Under the pieces are notes generated by a model. It did not search any database, had not been told where the DNA came from, and saw nothing but the letters and a program-made list of their open reading frames with translations. This document shows positions 10,481 through 48,330 of a stretch of 64,000 nucleotides of DNA, in pieces (positions within the stretch are counted from its first letter, which is position 1; every line of letters begins with the position of its first letter). Source of the DNA: Corallium rubrum (lineage: Eukaryota; Cnidaria; Anthozoa; Scleralcyonacea; Coralliidae); assembly GCA_964035015.1 (NCBI GenBank), contig OZ036005.1, forward strand, positions 3,025,047 through 3,089,046, in the 5' to 3' direction. The translations under genes and the position numbers were made by a program.

Positions 10481-10561
10481 ATTGCAGATTTTTCGCAGTA
10501 TTTCTTCATCGTTGTTGTTAAAAGCAGCTAAAGCCCGTTCGGAAACGCTTACAGAACTCAT
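10475..10561 (-). pseudogene. 5' half of the ORF split by the transposon
   Basis: 29 codons from ATG at 10561, running into the TSD at 10475-10480. It continues in frame at 1998 beyond the element (see the 1876-2004 entry). Confidence 0.5.
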
Positions 10562-11780
10562 GACTGAAACACAGCGGTGAGAAGTGAGAAGCCTTCAATG
10601 AATACATTACTAGTATCTCAGCTGACTCAGCAATCGATCCATAGATGGTTGCCATGGTGCAGATCGGTCAAAAAGCCCTAAATCAACGCGAGAGCCAATC
10701 AGGATTGAGGCAAATCGGTCAAAAAAGTGGTTGCCATGGTGCAGATCGGTCAAATTGATCAAACACCAATCAGATCTCTCCGCACACCGGTCAAAACTTT
10801 CAAAGCGAACGCTGACCACCGGTCATCCTGCCCGGTGTTTGCTGACTCACAAATTACGACCAAGCTTTGGCAGTGGCAGCATAAGATTTTCTAGAAGACT
10901 CTTGAGATTAAAATATTGTGTGATTGCGCAATTATTCTTGTGATTTTTTACATCAGTCGCGTGACCGGTCTGATGTATGCTAAATCCGCCCCTGCAGAAA
11001 TATTACCCAATTCACATGTTAATGGAATACTGAATAGTATTTTATCTTTAAGCGGTTTATCATGAAAAGAAAAAACCCCAACACAAATGCCTACATTGAT
11101 GTCATCCTCATTACCATTTTGGAAATACAAACCTCAATATAACAACAAACAAAAGTTCAAATCAGAAAATATTTTGGCATTCAACTATTCGTTAAATAGA
11201 ATCCATATCAGTAATATCTTATTTGAGTTTATAGACACTTTAAAACAAACCATATAGTTAATAGAAAATATACATGGTTTGGAAACCCAGCAAACTTCGA
11301 AGCGGTTAACAATCAAGCTACGATTCAGCAAAATCCTTTGTTTTAGATTTATTAATATTTCAACAGTACGGTTGAGTGATTGAACCCAAACGTTGCTATT
11401 GGATGATTGCTTCATTATACAGAAAACACAATATGTTCAGTAAACGTGAAAGTGCAAAATTTTCCATAAACCTGAACAAAAACATAAAACAATGACTTTT
11501 GTTGAGCTTCCAAACCATGTCTAGTTTCTATTAACTATGAACATACCTACCCATCATTTCTCGTGAATATAACGTAGTATCTGACACCTCCACGATATTG
11601 AACAAACTGTACACAAGACATCTGATTAAATTTATGAATTGCTCGTAGAATATTGTGATAAACATGATCTAACAAATAAAGAAACTGCAAAAAATCAAAA
11701 TCAGACGAAAACCCCGACCACATGCATATTGGAAAAAAACAACTCAAAAGGCAAAAAATAACATGACAAAAAGGCAAAAA
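10562..11780. other. right flank of the nested element, no gene
   Basis: Contains short direct repeats around a GGTTGCCATGGTGCAGATCG motif (10647 and 10732), the right hAT-like end (to 10994), and the inverted mate of 597-670. Positions 11220-11540 match the repeats at 19190-19440 and 19980-20270. Confidence 0.5.
10980..10994 (-). mobile_element. hAT-like element end, inverted to 1090
   Basis: The reverse complement begins CAGGGGCGGATTTAG, identical over 15 bp to 1090-1104. The sequence further inside is not alike, and no 8-bp duplication is seen. Confidence 0.4.
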
Positions 11781-11789
11781 CCCAAGGGA

Positions 11790-12168
11790 GCATAGTTGGC
11801 GAGTGCTGTTAGGTCGCTGCCTCTCACTAAAAAGTTAAGCCCGGTTAGACGGGGTTAGTACTTGGATGGGTGACCGCTTGGGAATGACTCCATTGTCGAG
11901 CTTGGAACTCATGTGAGTAGAGTTGTAGTTGGTCTCTCCTGTGCTTCGAGGGTTTTTCGCCGGGTTCTTCGATTTTCCTCCCTCCATAAAATCAACACCA
12001 ATGTCTTAGCTGTGATCCGTGGTCTGAACTGTGTCGTATGGCGGCTGCCTGGAGCGCCTTTAATATGCCTCGACACGGCCACGTTGATCTGCGTCCTTCA
12101 CAATTCAGCCGCTGGCTGCAAGTAAGGATGATTAGCCCCCAGTCCTTTATCCTTTTATCCTTTATCCA
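11790..12168 (+). mobile_element. 5S-rRNA-derived SINE (SINE3 type)
   Basis: The head carries 5S-like internal promoter blocks: AAGTTAAGCCCGGTTAGACG (box A region), GTTAGTACTTGGATGGG, and TGACCGCTTGGGAA (box C). A non-5S body of about 250 bp follows, then a 3' tail of ATCCTTTT-type units (12143-12167). The first part of the 5S-like head is diverged, so it is not a functional 5S gene. A fragment of the body (CCTCGAGGGTTTTTC) recurs at about 57010-57040. Confidence 0.75.
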
Positions 12169-13460
12169 TATGACAAAAATCCCAAATTACAAAATTCGAA
12201 CAAAAAACCCACATGACAATGGGAGCTCTATAATATAAAGCATAATCCGAAAATGAACATCTTGAAAAATACAAGATATAGATGAAAAAAAAACAAGGCG
12301 AAGATAAAATGGTTATATTTCAACTATATTCCAAAGTCTTCATCAGACCAGCCTGAAAATCTACGTTCTTTATTTACAAAAAGACGCCTGGGTCAGCGGA
12401 GCCTGAATCGAAGGCTGAATGTGCATGGTGCATACTTCACATTAGTGAACATATTTACGATCGCGACAGTTGTCAGTCACATCTGATCGCTGTTAACTAC
12501 AAAGTCAGTCAGTCACTTTCAAAATCTACCAACAACGTGATGTCACTGGTTAGTTTCGCTTATAAAACAAACTGTGATATCTCAAAAACAAAGCAAGGAA
12601 ACAAAGACAACTGCAAAAGATGTTAGTTTGTCATTTTAAAAATACATTCAAAAATCATTAATAATTCATGAGGAAAGCACAAAGGAAATCAGTACCATGT
12701 CCCTGGTTTTATATCTGATAAAGAAACTTCCTGATTTACATAAACTTTAGCTTTGATTTTCTCGGCTTAGACAACTTTATTTTTCAAACTTACTACGCCA
12801 ATGAACTTACCAAATGGGTCGTTTTTGAAGCTATTTAAAACATTCGCAGTACGTGTTTTATCAGATCTAAAACACGTACTCAGCTATCGCCTCGTGTTTT
12901 AAATCTGATAAAATACCGCTGCTCGTGTTTTAAATATTACTTATCAAATCATTAATAATTCATGACGAAAATTCAAAAGAAATTAATGTTTAATCAGCAT
13001 CTTTAAATACGGATAAAACATTGATTAATATAACATCAATGTTTTATCAAAGTTAATAGGTACTAGTGGCTCAAATTCAGCTTTTTCTGAGTTAAAATGA
13101 TCTTATTTAACCTTTCCTACGACTCTAAAACAAAGTATTCATCATTTACACTTACAATTTGATAAGTAAGTTAAAATATTCGCGTCCGATCTTTATGGGC
13201 ATCTACAATGGCTCCCCTTCGGCTCGCCCATAAAGCCCATAAAGATCGGCCTCTCATATTTTAACTCTTATTTCAAATAAGACAAACTTAATTTTCCTTT
13301 CATAAGCACTTTTTAAAATAGTTCGTGAACTTCTATAATTGGGCGGGCTTATTTGCTTCCCATAACATTCCAATAAACCCTCCACATAAAAATAAATCCC
13401 CAGCGAAAAAAAGCATCCTCAACAAGAAACCCCGCTTTTACGTTTTATAGCAAAACTTAC
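12169..13460. repeat. mosaic of dispersed repeats
   Basis: 12660-12920 is repeated in direct orientation at about 15140-15385, with a more diverged copy at 50150-50400. 12960-13110 is repeated inverted at about 14940-15115. Short palindromes around CGATCTTTATGGGC occur at 13190-13250. No exon is seen here. The next astacin exon would be expected on this side but is absent. Confidence 0.6.
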
Positions 13461-13664
13461 GAGGTATTGAAGCATGTATGACATAAGGAACCTGTCTGGT
13501 GAGCCACAGTCTCTTCATCTGTCGTAGTGCTTGTCGTTTTTGCGTCGTTTCTTCAACCAGTCCATCTTTGTTTTCTTTTCTTAGTTTAATTAATTGAAGA
13601 TCTTCAGGATCGTTTGCATCTAATACCATGTCTCCCTCGAGTAAGTCGTCTGCAGTTTTCTCTC
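13461..13664 (-). CDS. astacin-like metalloprotease, propeptide/mature junction exon (partial gene)
   Basis: The - strand exon has a TTACAG acceptor at 13665 and a consensus GTAAGT donor after 13461. It is open for 67 codons in the phase set by the exon at 14329-14478. It encodes a charged propeptide-like part, then RLWLTRQVPYVIHASIP, which resembles the start of the astacin protease domain, where a basic residue precedes LW..(R)VPYVI. The zinc-binding HExxHxxGxxH exon should lie at lower coordinates and is not seen in this window, so the gene may be broken by the repeats and transposons to the left or continue outside. The identification rests on one short motif. Confidence 0.55.
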
Positions 13665-13794
13665 CTGTAAGTTTTTAAAACATGCATTAATTAACTCACA
13701 CACACCCTAAAGACAGTCTATTTACAGGCTAACTCATTCCTGGCATTCAGACACACAGCTACTCACCGGTAGACTGCCTGCAAAGGTAAAGAAG

Positions 13795-14283
<489 letters not shown>

Positions 14284-14328
14284 AGTAAGAGAATAAAAAA
14301 TATGAATATTATATATTTGCTATTTTAC

Positions 14329-14478
14329 CTTCATTAATTTCAACAATGGCATCTCCGGCGGCACTGTGATTTTTCCCAGTAATATTCATTCTTTTAATCG
14401 CATCTTCATTTAAGTGTCTATGTTTTAAACGACTATTAACCATCAGAATCAAGTCCATGGCACTGCGATGTCGTGGAA
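14329..14478 (-). CDS. astacin-like metalloprotease, upstream propeptide exon
   Basis: A - strand exon with a TTTTTTCGGCAG acceptor above 14478 and a GTAAAA donor below 14329. It begins with 2 nt of a split codon, has 49 open codons and ends with 1 nt. This matches the 2-nt start of the next exon (13664). Content is helical and basic (SAMDLILMVNSRLKHRHLNE), then a GKNHSAAGDAIVEINE stretch as found in propeptides. No family domain of its own. It is called through the phase match with its neighbour. Confidence 0.5.
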
Positions 14479-15744
14479 CTGCCGAAAAAAGAAAAAGAAA
14501 TAAGTGAGCTAGCCTGGTTAGCGGAATGGCTTGTTCTCTCTATAAACATTTCTAATAGTATAGCTGTTCGTGTAATACGTTGCAAGTGATACATGCAACA
14601 GACGTTTGTTGGACGTTCGTCAAGCTCATTTACTCAGAAAAGATTTCTGAGCCACTGAGGCTCAGATGGAGAGCTAAGGTTGCAAATTCATAGTCATATG
14701 TACTCCGTTACAAACAAAAAATAAGAAAACACTGACAAACACAGCATTATATTCTATTTTTGTGGCATAAATTCTGACCGGAATTGACAGCACTTTGCCG
14801 AAATAACTCTGCAAACTTTAATTAAGACCTTAATATACTTATTAAATCTTTAGGCAGTACTTAAAATATGAGCGGCCGATCTCTATGGGCATTTACAATG
14901 GCGAGCTAATTCTAAGCGTACATGATGAACAATTTGTTTAAGAATTGTAAGAAACGTTAGATAAGATCATTTTAACTCTGAATTTGAGCCGCTAGTGTCT
15001 ATAATAACTTTGATAAAACATTGATGTTTATTAATCAATGTTTTAGCAGTATTTAGAAACACCTGATTAATTTAAAACCTAATTTCTTTTGAATTTTCCT
15101 TATGAATTATTAATGAATTTGATAAAAACATTTAAAAAACTCAATAATTCATGAGAAAAACACAAAGGAAATCAGTACCATGTCCGTGGTTTTATAACCT
15201 CCTGATTTACATAAACTTTAGCTTTGATTTTCTCGACTTAGACAACGTTATTTTTCAAACTTACTACGCCAATGAACTTACCAAATGGGTCGTTTTTGAA
15301 GCTATTTAAAACATTCGCAGTACGTGTTTTATCAGATATAAAACACTCGGCTATCGCCTCGTGTTTTATAAATCTGATAAAACATTCCTGTTCATGTTTT
15401 AAATATTACGTAAATTGCAGTTAATAAGCAGTAGCGTCGAGAAGGGCGGTGGGGAGGAGGGGGGTGGGGGGTGGTTGTGGGTAAGCGGGATAATTATCCC
15501 CGGGGCAAATAGGGGACCGTAACATTTTAGTCCAAAAAAATTATTACTGCTGTATACAAATAGACCTATAAGAAAAGTAAAACTTACAGGTCTCTGGTAA
15601 AGAGTAGACAAGATAAATTCATGACTATAGTAATGATTATATTAAACGTTCAAAATCTTCTAAATTGGAGTACTTCTCAAAGAGTTTATTAAAGAGCAAT
15701 CTTAAAAGATTTTACAAATTCTTTTTGTCTAATTGCTATTCGGC
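14479..15744. other. repeat-rich gap
   Basis: Holds the copies of the 12.6-13.2 kb repeats noted above, and a G-rich stretch (15443-15475). No exon recognised. Confidence 0.5.
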
Positions 15745-15746
15745 TA

Positions 15747-16255
15747 CCGTAAATGTTCGATTTAGCGCCGCTCTCGATTAAGCGCCGCACCTTCGAAAAA
15801 GATGAATCAGCAAAAAAACACAAACCGATACGCTAACATATCAACATATCTTTAATACATCACCGACGACTTAATTCATTGTTTCAAGAAAGGCGAGCCC
15901 TGCAGTCAAGATCGCGAGGTACTTCGATCGCAGCTGTCCATCCTAAAAGAGCCGGACACAAATCCCTTTGAAGTCTCTGATTCAGATGTCGAAGATGCCT
16001 CTGATCCACATCTATGGATAGACGACGATGAAGAAGGCGATGACCAGGAAGTTGACATTCTTTTTTGAATTTATTGTGCTATTGGGTATTATGAAAATTA
16101 TTTGGTTAAATTTATTGGGTTTTTCTATGGATAATTAAAGTTGTGTTATGAGCATTTTGTCAACTTTTTTTAATAAGCGCCGCTCTCGATTAAGCGCCGC
16201 ACCAAAAGATTGCAAATTTCAATAAGCGCCGCGGCGCTAAATCGAACATTTACGG
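15747..16255. mobile_element. pogo/Tigger-like nonautonomous element with transposase C-terminus remnant
   Basis: Inverted ends read CCGTAAATGTTCGATTTAGC on both sides, each preceded by TA (15745-15746 and 16256-16257), the Tc1/mariner-type duplication. An internal ORF remnant (15946-16068, +) encodes an acidic tail (DSDVEDASDPHLWIDDDEEG) and stops at TGA. Acidic tails of this kind end pogo/Tigger transposases. The rest of that gene is deleted. Confidence 0.6.
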
Positions 16256-16449
16256 TATACTATTTCAATGTTTAGTACTTGTGACAGCAAATATTTATCC
16301 CCCTTTAGTTGAGTTCAGTGTACAGTAAAAATCCGGATGAAAGAAACTGCAGATTAAGAACCTCCAGGCTGAAATCAGTTAGTCAATTAAGCACCCAATA
16401 TATAAGAAGCAGTTCAGTCTGACAAATGTATGAAGTAGTTTCTTATGTG

Positions 16450-16860
16450 AAAAATTACTGACGAAGGGCCTTTGCTCGAAACGTTTAGGTTAGACTACTA
16501 CGTTCTCTGTTTCGGCAGTATATCTAACCTTACTATATTTCAACTATTGTCTCAACTATTATACCCGAGATGCATAAGGAAATACACCATAGATCAGGAA
16601 CAATTTTGCTCTGTAAATAAGAACCTGTTAAGAACCATCGAAAAAGGTTAGATATACTGCCGAAACAGAGAACGTAGGAGTCTAACGTTTCGAGCGAAGG
16701 CCCTTCGTCAGAGAAGGCCCGAGCGAAGGTTTCGAGCGAAGGCCCTTCGTTGTTTGTTTACACTATTTACGTTTCTCTCTGACGAAGGGCCTTCGCTCGA
16801 AACGTTAGACTACTACGTTCTCTGTTTCGGCAGTATATCTAACCTTACTATATTTCGATT
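16450..16860. repeat. inverted and direct copies of a dispersed CGAAGGGCCTT repeat
   Basis: A block with CTGACGAAGGGCCTTYGCTC and a CTACGTTCTCTGTTTCGGC part occurs in + orientation at 16459-16545 and 16781-16850, and inverted at 16640-16720. A further copy of the set is at 57545-57750. Confidence 0.75.
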
Positions 16861-17065
16861 GTTGTTTCTACACTGCCTACGCAGCACGCTACTTTTATTA
16901 CCCACACACCCAACATATAAGAACCTTTTCAGCCTGACTTGGAAAAATACGGGTTCTTTCATGCGGGTTAAATTTTTACGGTATGACATTATATACTGCT
17001 ATGTACACTTGTATGTATTTTCGATAGAAAAAGGTTTTTGAAGACACGTTGGCACGCGGAAAATA

Positions 17066-17362
17066 TTGAATCAACGCTTCACTCACCTGTTGTTCGCCTT
17101 GACGTGTCGTTTGTTTTATTTAAAGAAAGTCGCTCTCCAGTTGTGTTCTCTGCGGACCTGTTTTTATGACATAGCGCCAGATGACATACTAGAAATAGAA
17201 TCAGAAGATATTCCATGGTGTTCAACTTATAGTAATGTGCCATTCAGTTGTCTTAGCTTTGCTGGAAGGAAATATGAGTTAGCACTAAAATATATATGCT
17301 ATCATTATTGGAAACACAAGGTATCAAGTTCTTCACGACCTGTTGTCAATTTAACACAGTGA
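17066..17362 (+). CDS. unrecognised ORF, 98 codons
   Basis: An open frame whose middle part (DIAPDDILEIESEDIPWCST) is not low in complexity and reads like protein. No signal or domain recognised. It could be an orphan exon or chance. It lies between repeats upstream of AMN. Confidence 0.2.
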   Translation: MNQRFTHLLFALTCRLFYLKKVALQLCSLRTCFYDIAPDDILEIESEDIPWCSTYSNVPFSCLSFAGRKYELALKYICYHYWKHKVSSSSRPVVNLTQ

Positions 17363-18033
17363 ATCAATAAAGCCAGAGCAATCAGTTTGAACAGGTGGAA
17401 AAATAGACAATCAGACATATAAAGTCATTAAAGTGGCATTAATGTCATTTTAAGTGTTCTTTCTAACAAGACAGACTTGATTTTCGTTTCATATATATAA
17501 AACGAAAACTAAGTCTGTAAAATGACAAATAAGTAATCTTTTATAGTTTTTTTCGTTTCCTTGCTTCGTTCACTTATCGGAGAAACTTATATATCGTTAC
17601 TATTATCAAATCAAATTAATTTGAAGGAAGTAAGGGTGTTTTTTCCCCACAATACCAAACATGTAGATTTTCAAGTGATTAGGCCTATATGTGTTTGATA
17701 ATAACAAAGATATGTTGTCTGTTGCATAGTACACGCCATCAGATGTGACGTGGACAATGGTTGCATGGCTGGTGGCATGCTGTGGTTGACTAACGTCAAA
17801 GTGTCCACGAAAGCGTTCGCCAAATAATTGCGCAGTGTGGTGTTTTGTGCTTTTCACTCAAAGCGCAAGTGGATATTCGTTCTTGATTTTTATTTTACAT
17901 TCACGTGATAGGCCAGCACTTAATTGCAAGACAGCGTAAAAAAGTAGAGTACTGCGTAAGCATGCGGTAAACTGTCGAAATTAGTTTTTATTAAAGCTAA
18001 TTTCCAACGGAGCCCTAATTCGTTAGAGTAAAA

Positions 18034-18331
18034 TCATAGATAATGGAAGGGGATCTGGATAGGAAACTTACGAAACCGGAAACGATGTTTGCACAACTTG
18101 CTATGGTAATTGTACGCTTATAAGCGGGCAATGCAGCTAACGGGTGGTCCCACATGGCTAAAATCAGACACTACTGAACTTAAGTGATATTACACTTTTG
18201 TCTAATTTCAGCAATAGGTGCATTAGCTGCTTTTAAGTGTGTAATTACCATAGCAAGTTGTGCAAACAACGTTTCCGGTTCTTTAACCTCGTTTGAAGTT
18301 TCCTATCCAGTTCCCCTTCCATTATCTATGG
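18034..18331. mobile_element. foldback MITE
   Basis: Inverted ends share ATAGATAATGGAAGGGG and continue as imperfect inverted arms (ATAGGAAACTT, CCGGAAACG, TTTGCACAACTTGCTATGG) for about 90 bp each side. No coding content. Confidence 0.75.
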
Positions 18332-18351
18332 TAAAATGTGACGGTCAATTG

Positions 18352-18487
18352 AGTTGAATTGAATTGAATTGAATTGAATTGAATTGAATTGAATTGAATT
18401 GAATTGAATTGAACTGAACTGAACTGAATTGAATTGAATTGAATTGAATCGAATCGAATCGAATTGAATTGAATTGAATTGAATTGA
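18352..18487. repeat. (TTGAA)n pentanucleotide array
   Basis: About 27 units with interspersed TTGAAC and TCGAA variants. Confidence 0.95.
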
Positions 18488-19065
18488 AAACTTTATTTGT
18501 GAATGGTAGCACTAAATGGTGGAACATTAATAAACTCGAGACATAAAATACTGATTTGTTTGAGAAGCTAGATCACTCGAAAGAGTGTTTCATCCTCTAT
18601 CCAGTCACCTCGAAATTGGTTAAAAACTCGGCCTCTGGATATCGGATGAAACACTCCTCCTCATGTATGATATATTACATCAAAACTAATCTCGTCAGTT
18701 TACCACTTTTTCAGTTTGCTTTGAAAAAAAATCGGTTTCATGGAAAACCGCTGGTTCGATAGAACTTAGTTTTTTTGAATTAAAATACTGTATTTGGGCT
18801 GACTCAGCACATGCATTATTAGGCCTGGCACGGGGTCACGCAAAGTCACACCATAGTTAATATATATTAACTATGATTACACAGAACAAGCAGGAACATA
18901 TGAGGAAGTGACTCAAAGTGGGGACAACAACAGTCTCTCTCAAAGGCGCAAACGTTGGAGAAAATTCGCCGTAAATCCTGTAATTATCTCGCGATATTAA
19001 AAGTTCGTGGATGTCGACATAGTTTTTCAACAAAGGAAGTGAAAGATTTGTATTTTCGTGACAAG

Positions 19066-45978
<26,913 letters not shown>

Positions 45979-46194
45979 CATCCTTCCAAAAAAATGAAGT
46001 GACAACTGCATGACGGAGCATAAGGGAAAAAGAGGAGCAATTATAGAATACCTCACCACTTTTCAATGAGTCTTTAGAGACACAAATACAAGCCAGGATT
46101 TCCTAAAAGCGTTTTTAACGTAAAGCCAGATTTAAAGTGTATGTACTTGTTGGTTGTCAGATTAAATAATTGAGGATATACCATGTATTGAATG

Positions 46195-46990
46195 TATTCA
46201 ATGGTTAGAGCGTCTCACCGGTGATCAGAAGGTTGTGGGTTCGTAAAATGGCGCGAAGAACATTTACACTCGATCCTCATATCCGAGCTAGCATATTCAT
46301 CTCTTCTCTTAACAACATGCATTACGACATTAACATATATCATCATACTTACACATAGCAGTATATAATGTTATACATCGAACTCGACCTACGTTCAAAT
46401 CATCTGAGTCTCTGTAGCTCAATGGTTAGAGCGTCTCACTGGTGATCAGAAGGTTGTGGGTTGTACACATATTCAACCTACGTTCAAATCATCTGAGTCT
46501 CAGGAGCTCAATGGTTAGAGCGTCTCACTGGTGAGCAGAAGGTTGTGGGTTGTACACATATTCAACCTACGTTTAAATCATCGGCTCAGTAGCTTAATGG
46601 TTAGAGCGTCTCACTGGTGATCAGGTTGTGGGTTGTACACATATGCAATCTACGTTCAAACCATCTGAGTCTCAGTAGTTTAATGGTTAGTTCATCTCAC
46701 TGGTGAAAAGAAGGTTGTGGGTTGTACACATATTCAACCTACGTTTAAATCATCTGAGTCTCAGTAGCTCAATGGTTAGAGCGTCTCACTGGTGATCAGG
46801 TTGTGGGTTGTACACATATTCAACCTACGTTCAGACCATCTGAGTCTCAGTAGCTTAATGGTCTCACCGGTGATCAGAAGGTTGTGGGTTCGAGTCCCAC
46901 TTCGGAACTCAGAAAATTGTTCTGAGTAAGACAGCTTGAAGAACATTTACGTCAATTCTCGTACCCAAGCTAGCATATCCATCCCTTCTC
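46195..46990 (+). repeat. tandem array of tRNA-like units
   Basis: Seven units, each with AATGGTTAGAGCGTCTCAC and a GATCAGAAGGTTGTGGGTT part. The middle units follow at 85-93 bp, linked by GTACACATATTCAACCTACG and a GAGTCTCAGTAGCTC head. Only the last unit keeps the full B-box and acceptor-like end (TTCGAGTCCC, then CGGAACTCAG). The anticodon arm of the unit folds 4/5, with loop CTGGTGA. One unit has a mutated A box (TTAGTTCATC). Confidence 0.8.
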
Positions 46991-47218
46991 TTAATACCAT
47001 GTATTTTTGAACATTTTAAAGTGCTTATGAAATGAAATTTTCGTTAATTTCGTTATTTCATAATATAAAAATATAGAAATCGCTGATATTGCTACATATG
47101 CTCACTTTGTTTTACGTATTTAGAAAGTGCTTTATTTTTATATTTAAACTTGCCAAACCGTAGCATTTCTTAAGTCCAACAAGAAACAAATAAAACAGGT
47201 AAAAGTGTTTTTAGAGTA

Positions 47219-47393
47219 AAACAAATAAGACATATCGCTCCTGTGCATATATGTACTCTTATAAAGGTTCGCTTGACGTGATTGAACACGAAAGAAGTAT
47301 ATACTCAACTTCTTTCGTGTTCAAAGACGTCAAACGAACCTTTATAAGAGTATATATGCACGGAGCTTTATGTTTTATTTGTTAACTAGCAAC
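47219..47393. mobile_element. foldback MITE, near-perfect palindrome
   Basis: The arms (CTCTTATAAAGGTTCG, GAACACGAAAGAAGT) are inverted over about 80 bp with a loop of about 12 bp. Confidence 0.85.
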
Positions 47394-47905
47394 CCATCGT
47401 CATCGAACGTCATCGTGCAAAAGGCTTATTAGGGACTTTAAGATCTAGGACGACGTCCTTCAAACAAAGCCATTCTTCTTCCAAAACAAAGATAATGAAT
47501 AATTTTTAGTCCCAATAGTAATCTGAACACCGTCCTCGCTCTGTATACAACGCCACTCAGAGCATTTTCACGTCTTCAGGACGACGTTGACTCGTGGGGT
47601 GATGAGAACTGTTGTCTGAGATTGCCTTAACATAGACACTGCAACGGTTTTAACACTTTGAAAATTATAAAACAAGCTTCAAGTATTGAATACAGTCGTC
47701 AGTTATCTGTGACTTCTTTTTGATGCTAAAATTTGAATTGCTTTTTAACCGCCGTCGTCGTCCTAGCATCTTAAGGTCCCTATTGTACCGTTTTCATCTG
47801 ACGTCACGGCGGTCATATTGGTGCACAGAAACAATGGAATGGCGGCCATATTGGTGCACCAAAGATATCTTATAGGAATTTAACTCTATTCTTATTCGTG
47901 AATGG

Positions 47906-48168
47906 AGTGGCTACTGGGCGATAAAGGGTTAATAGATTATCTCGGTTAACCCTTTATCGCCCAACGATGTCTTTAGTATTTTATTCTGGCTAACGCCGGA
48001 CGATTTTACTCGTCAATGGAGTGGCTACTGGGCGATAAAGGGTTAATAGACTATCTCGGTTAACCCTTTATCGCCCAACGATGTCTTTAGTATTTACTCT
48101 GGCTAACGCCAGACGATTTTTCTCGTCAATGGAGTGGCTACTGGGCGATAAAAGTAAGGGTTAAAGAC
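47906..48168. repeat. tandem repeat of a hairpin unit, about 120 bp x 2.2
   Basis: Each unit holds GGGCGATAAAGGGTTAA and its inverse around TAGACTATCTCGG, then a CTGGCTAACGCCAGACG hairpin and CTCGTCAATGGAGTGGC. The units are nearly identical, so the duplication is recent. Confidence 0.9.
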
Positions 48169-48252
48169 GCTTACTAATAATATGAAGATGTCTGAGTAAC
48201 TTTGTAAGGTCTCTGTACAGGGCTCCATAAATTTGCAACCCTAGCTTTTCAT

Positions 48253-48330
48253 CTGAGCCTCAGTGGCTCAATAGTTAGAGCGTCAGTCATTAGAAGGTTG
48301 CAGGTTCGAACCCTGTGTGGGGCTCAGAAA
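48253..48330 (+). mobile_element. tRNA-like SINE head
   Basis: Has a complementary acceptor-like pair (GAGCCTC and GGGGCTC), a D-arm-like GCTC...GAGC and a perfect T arm (GCAGG TTCGAAC CCTGT). The anticodon region is about 5 nt short, so a working tRNA is unlikely. Confidence 0.55.

Noticed and set aside
11820-11890. Functional 5S rRNA gene
   Set aside because: The first part of 5S is diverged and the 3' end runs into an unrelated body with a SINE-type tail; no T-run terminator at the right place.
46195-46990. Cluster of functional tRNA genes
   Set aside because: Most units lack the 3' acceptor half and B box, and the linkers are themselves repeated. SINE-like units are more likely.
46195-46990. 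CRISPR-like array
   Set aside because: Repeats of 60-70 bp with conserved, non-unique linkers in an animal genome, and no cas genes.
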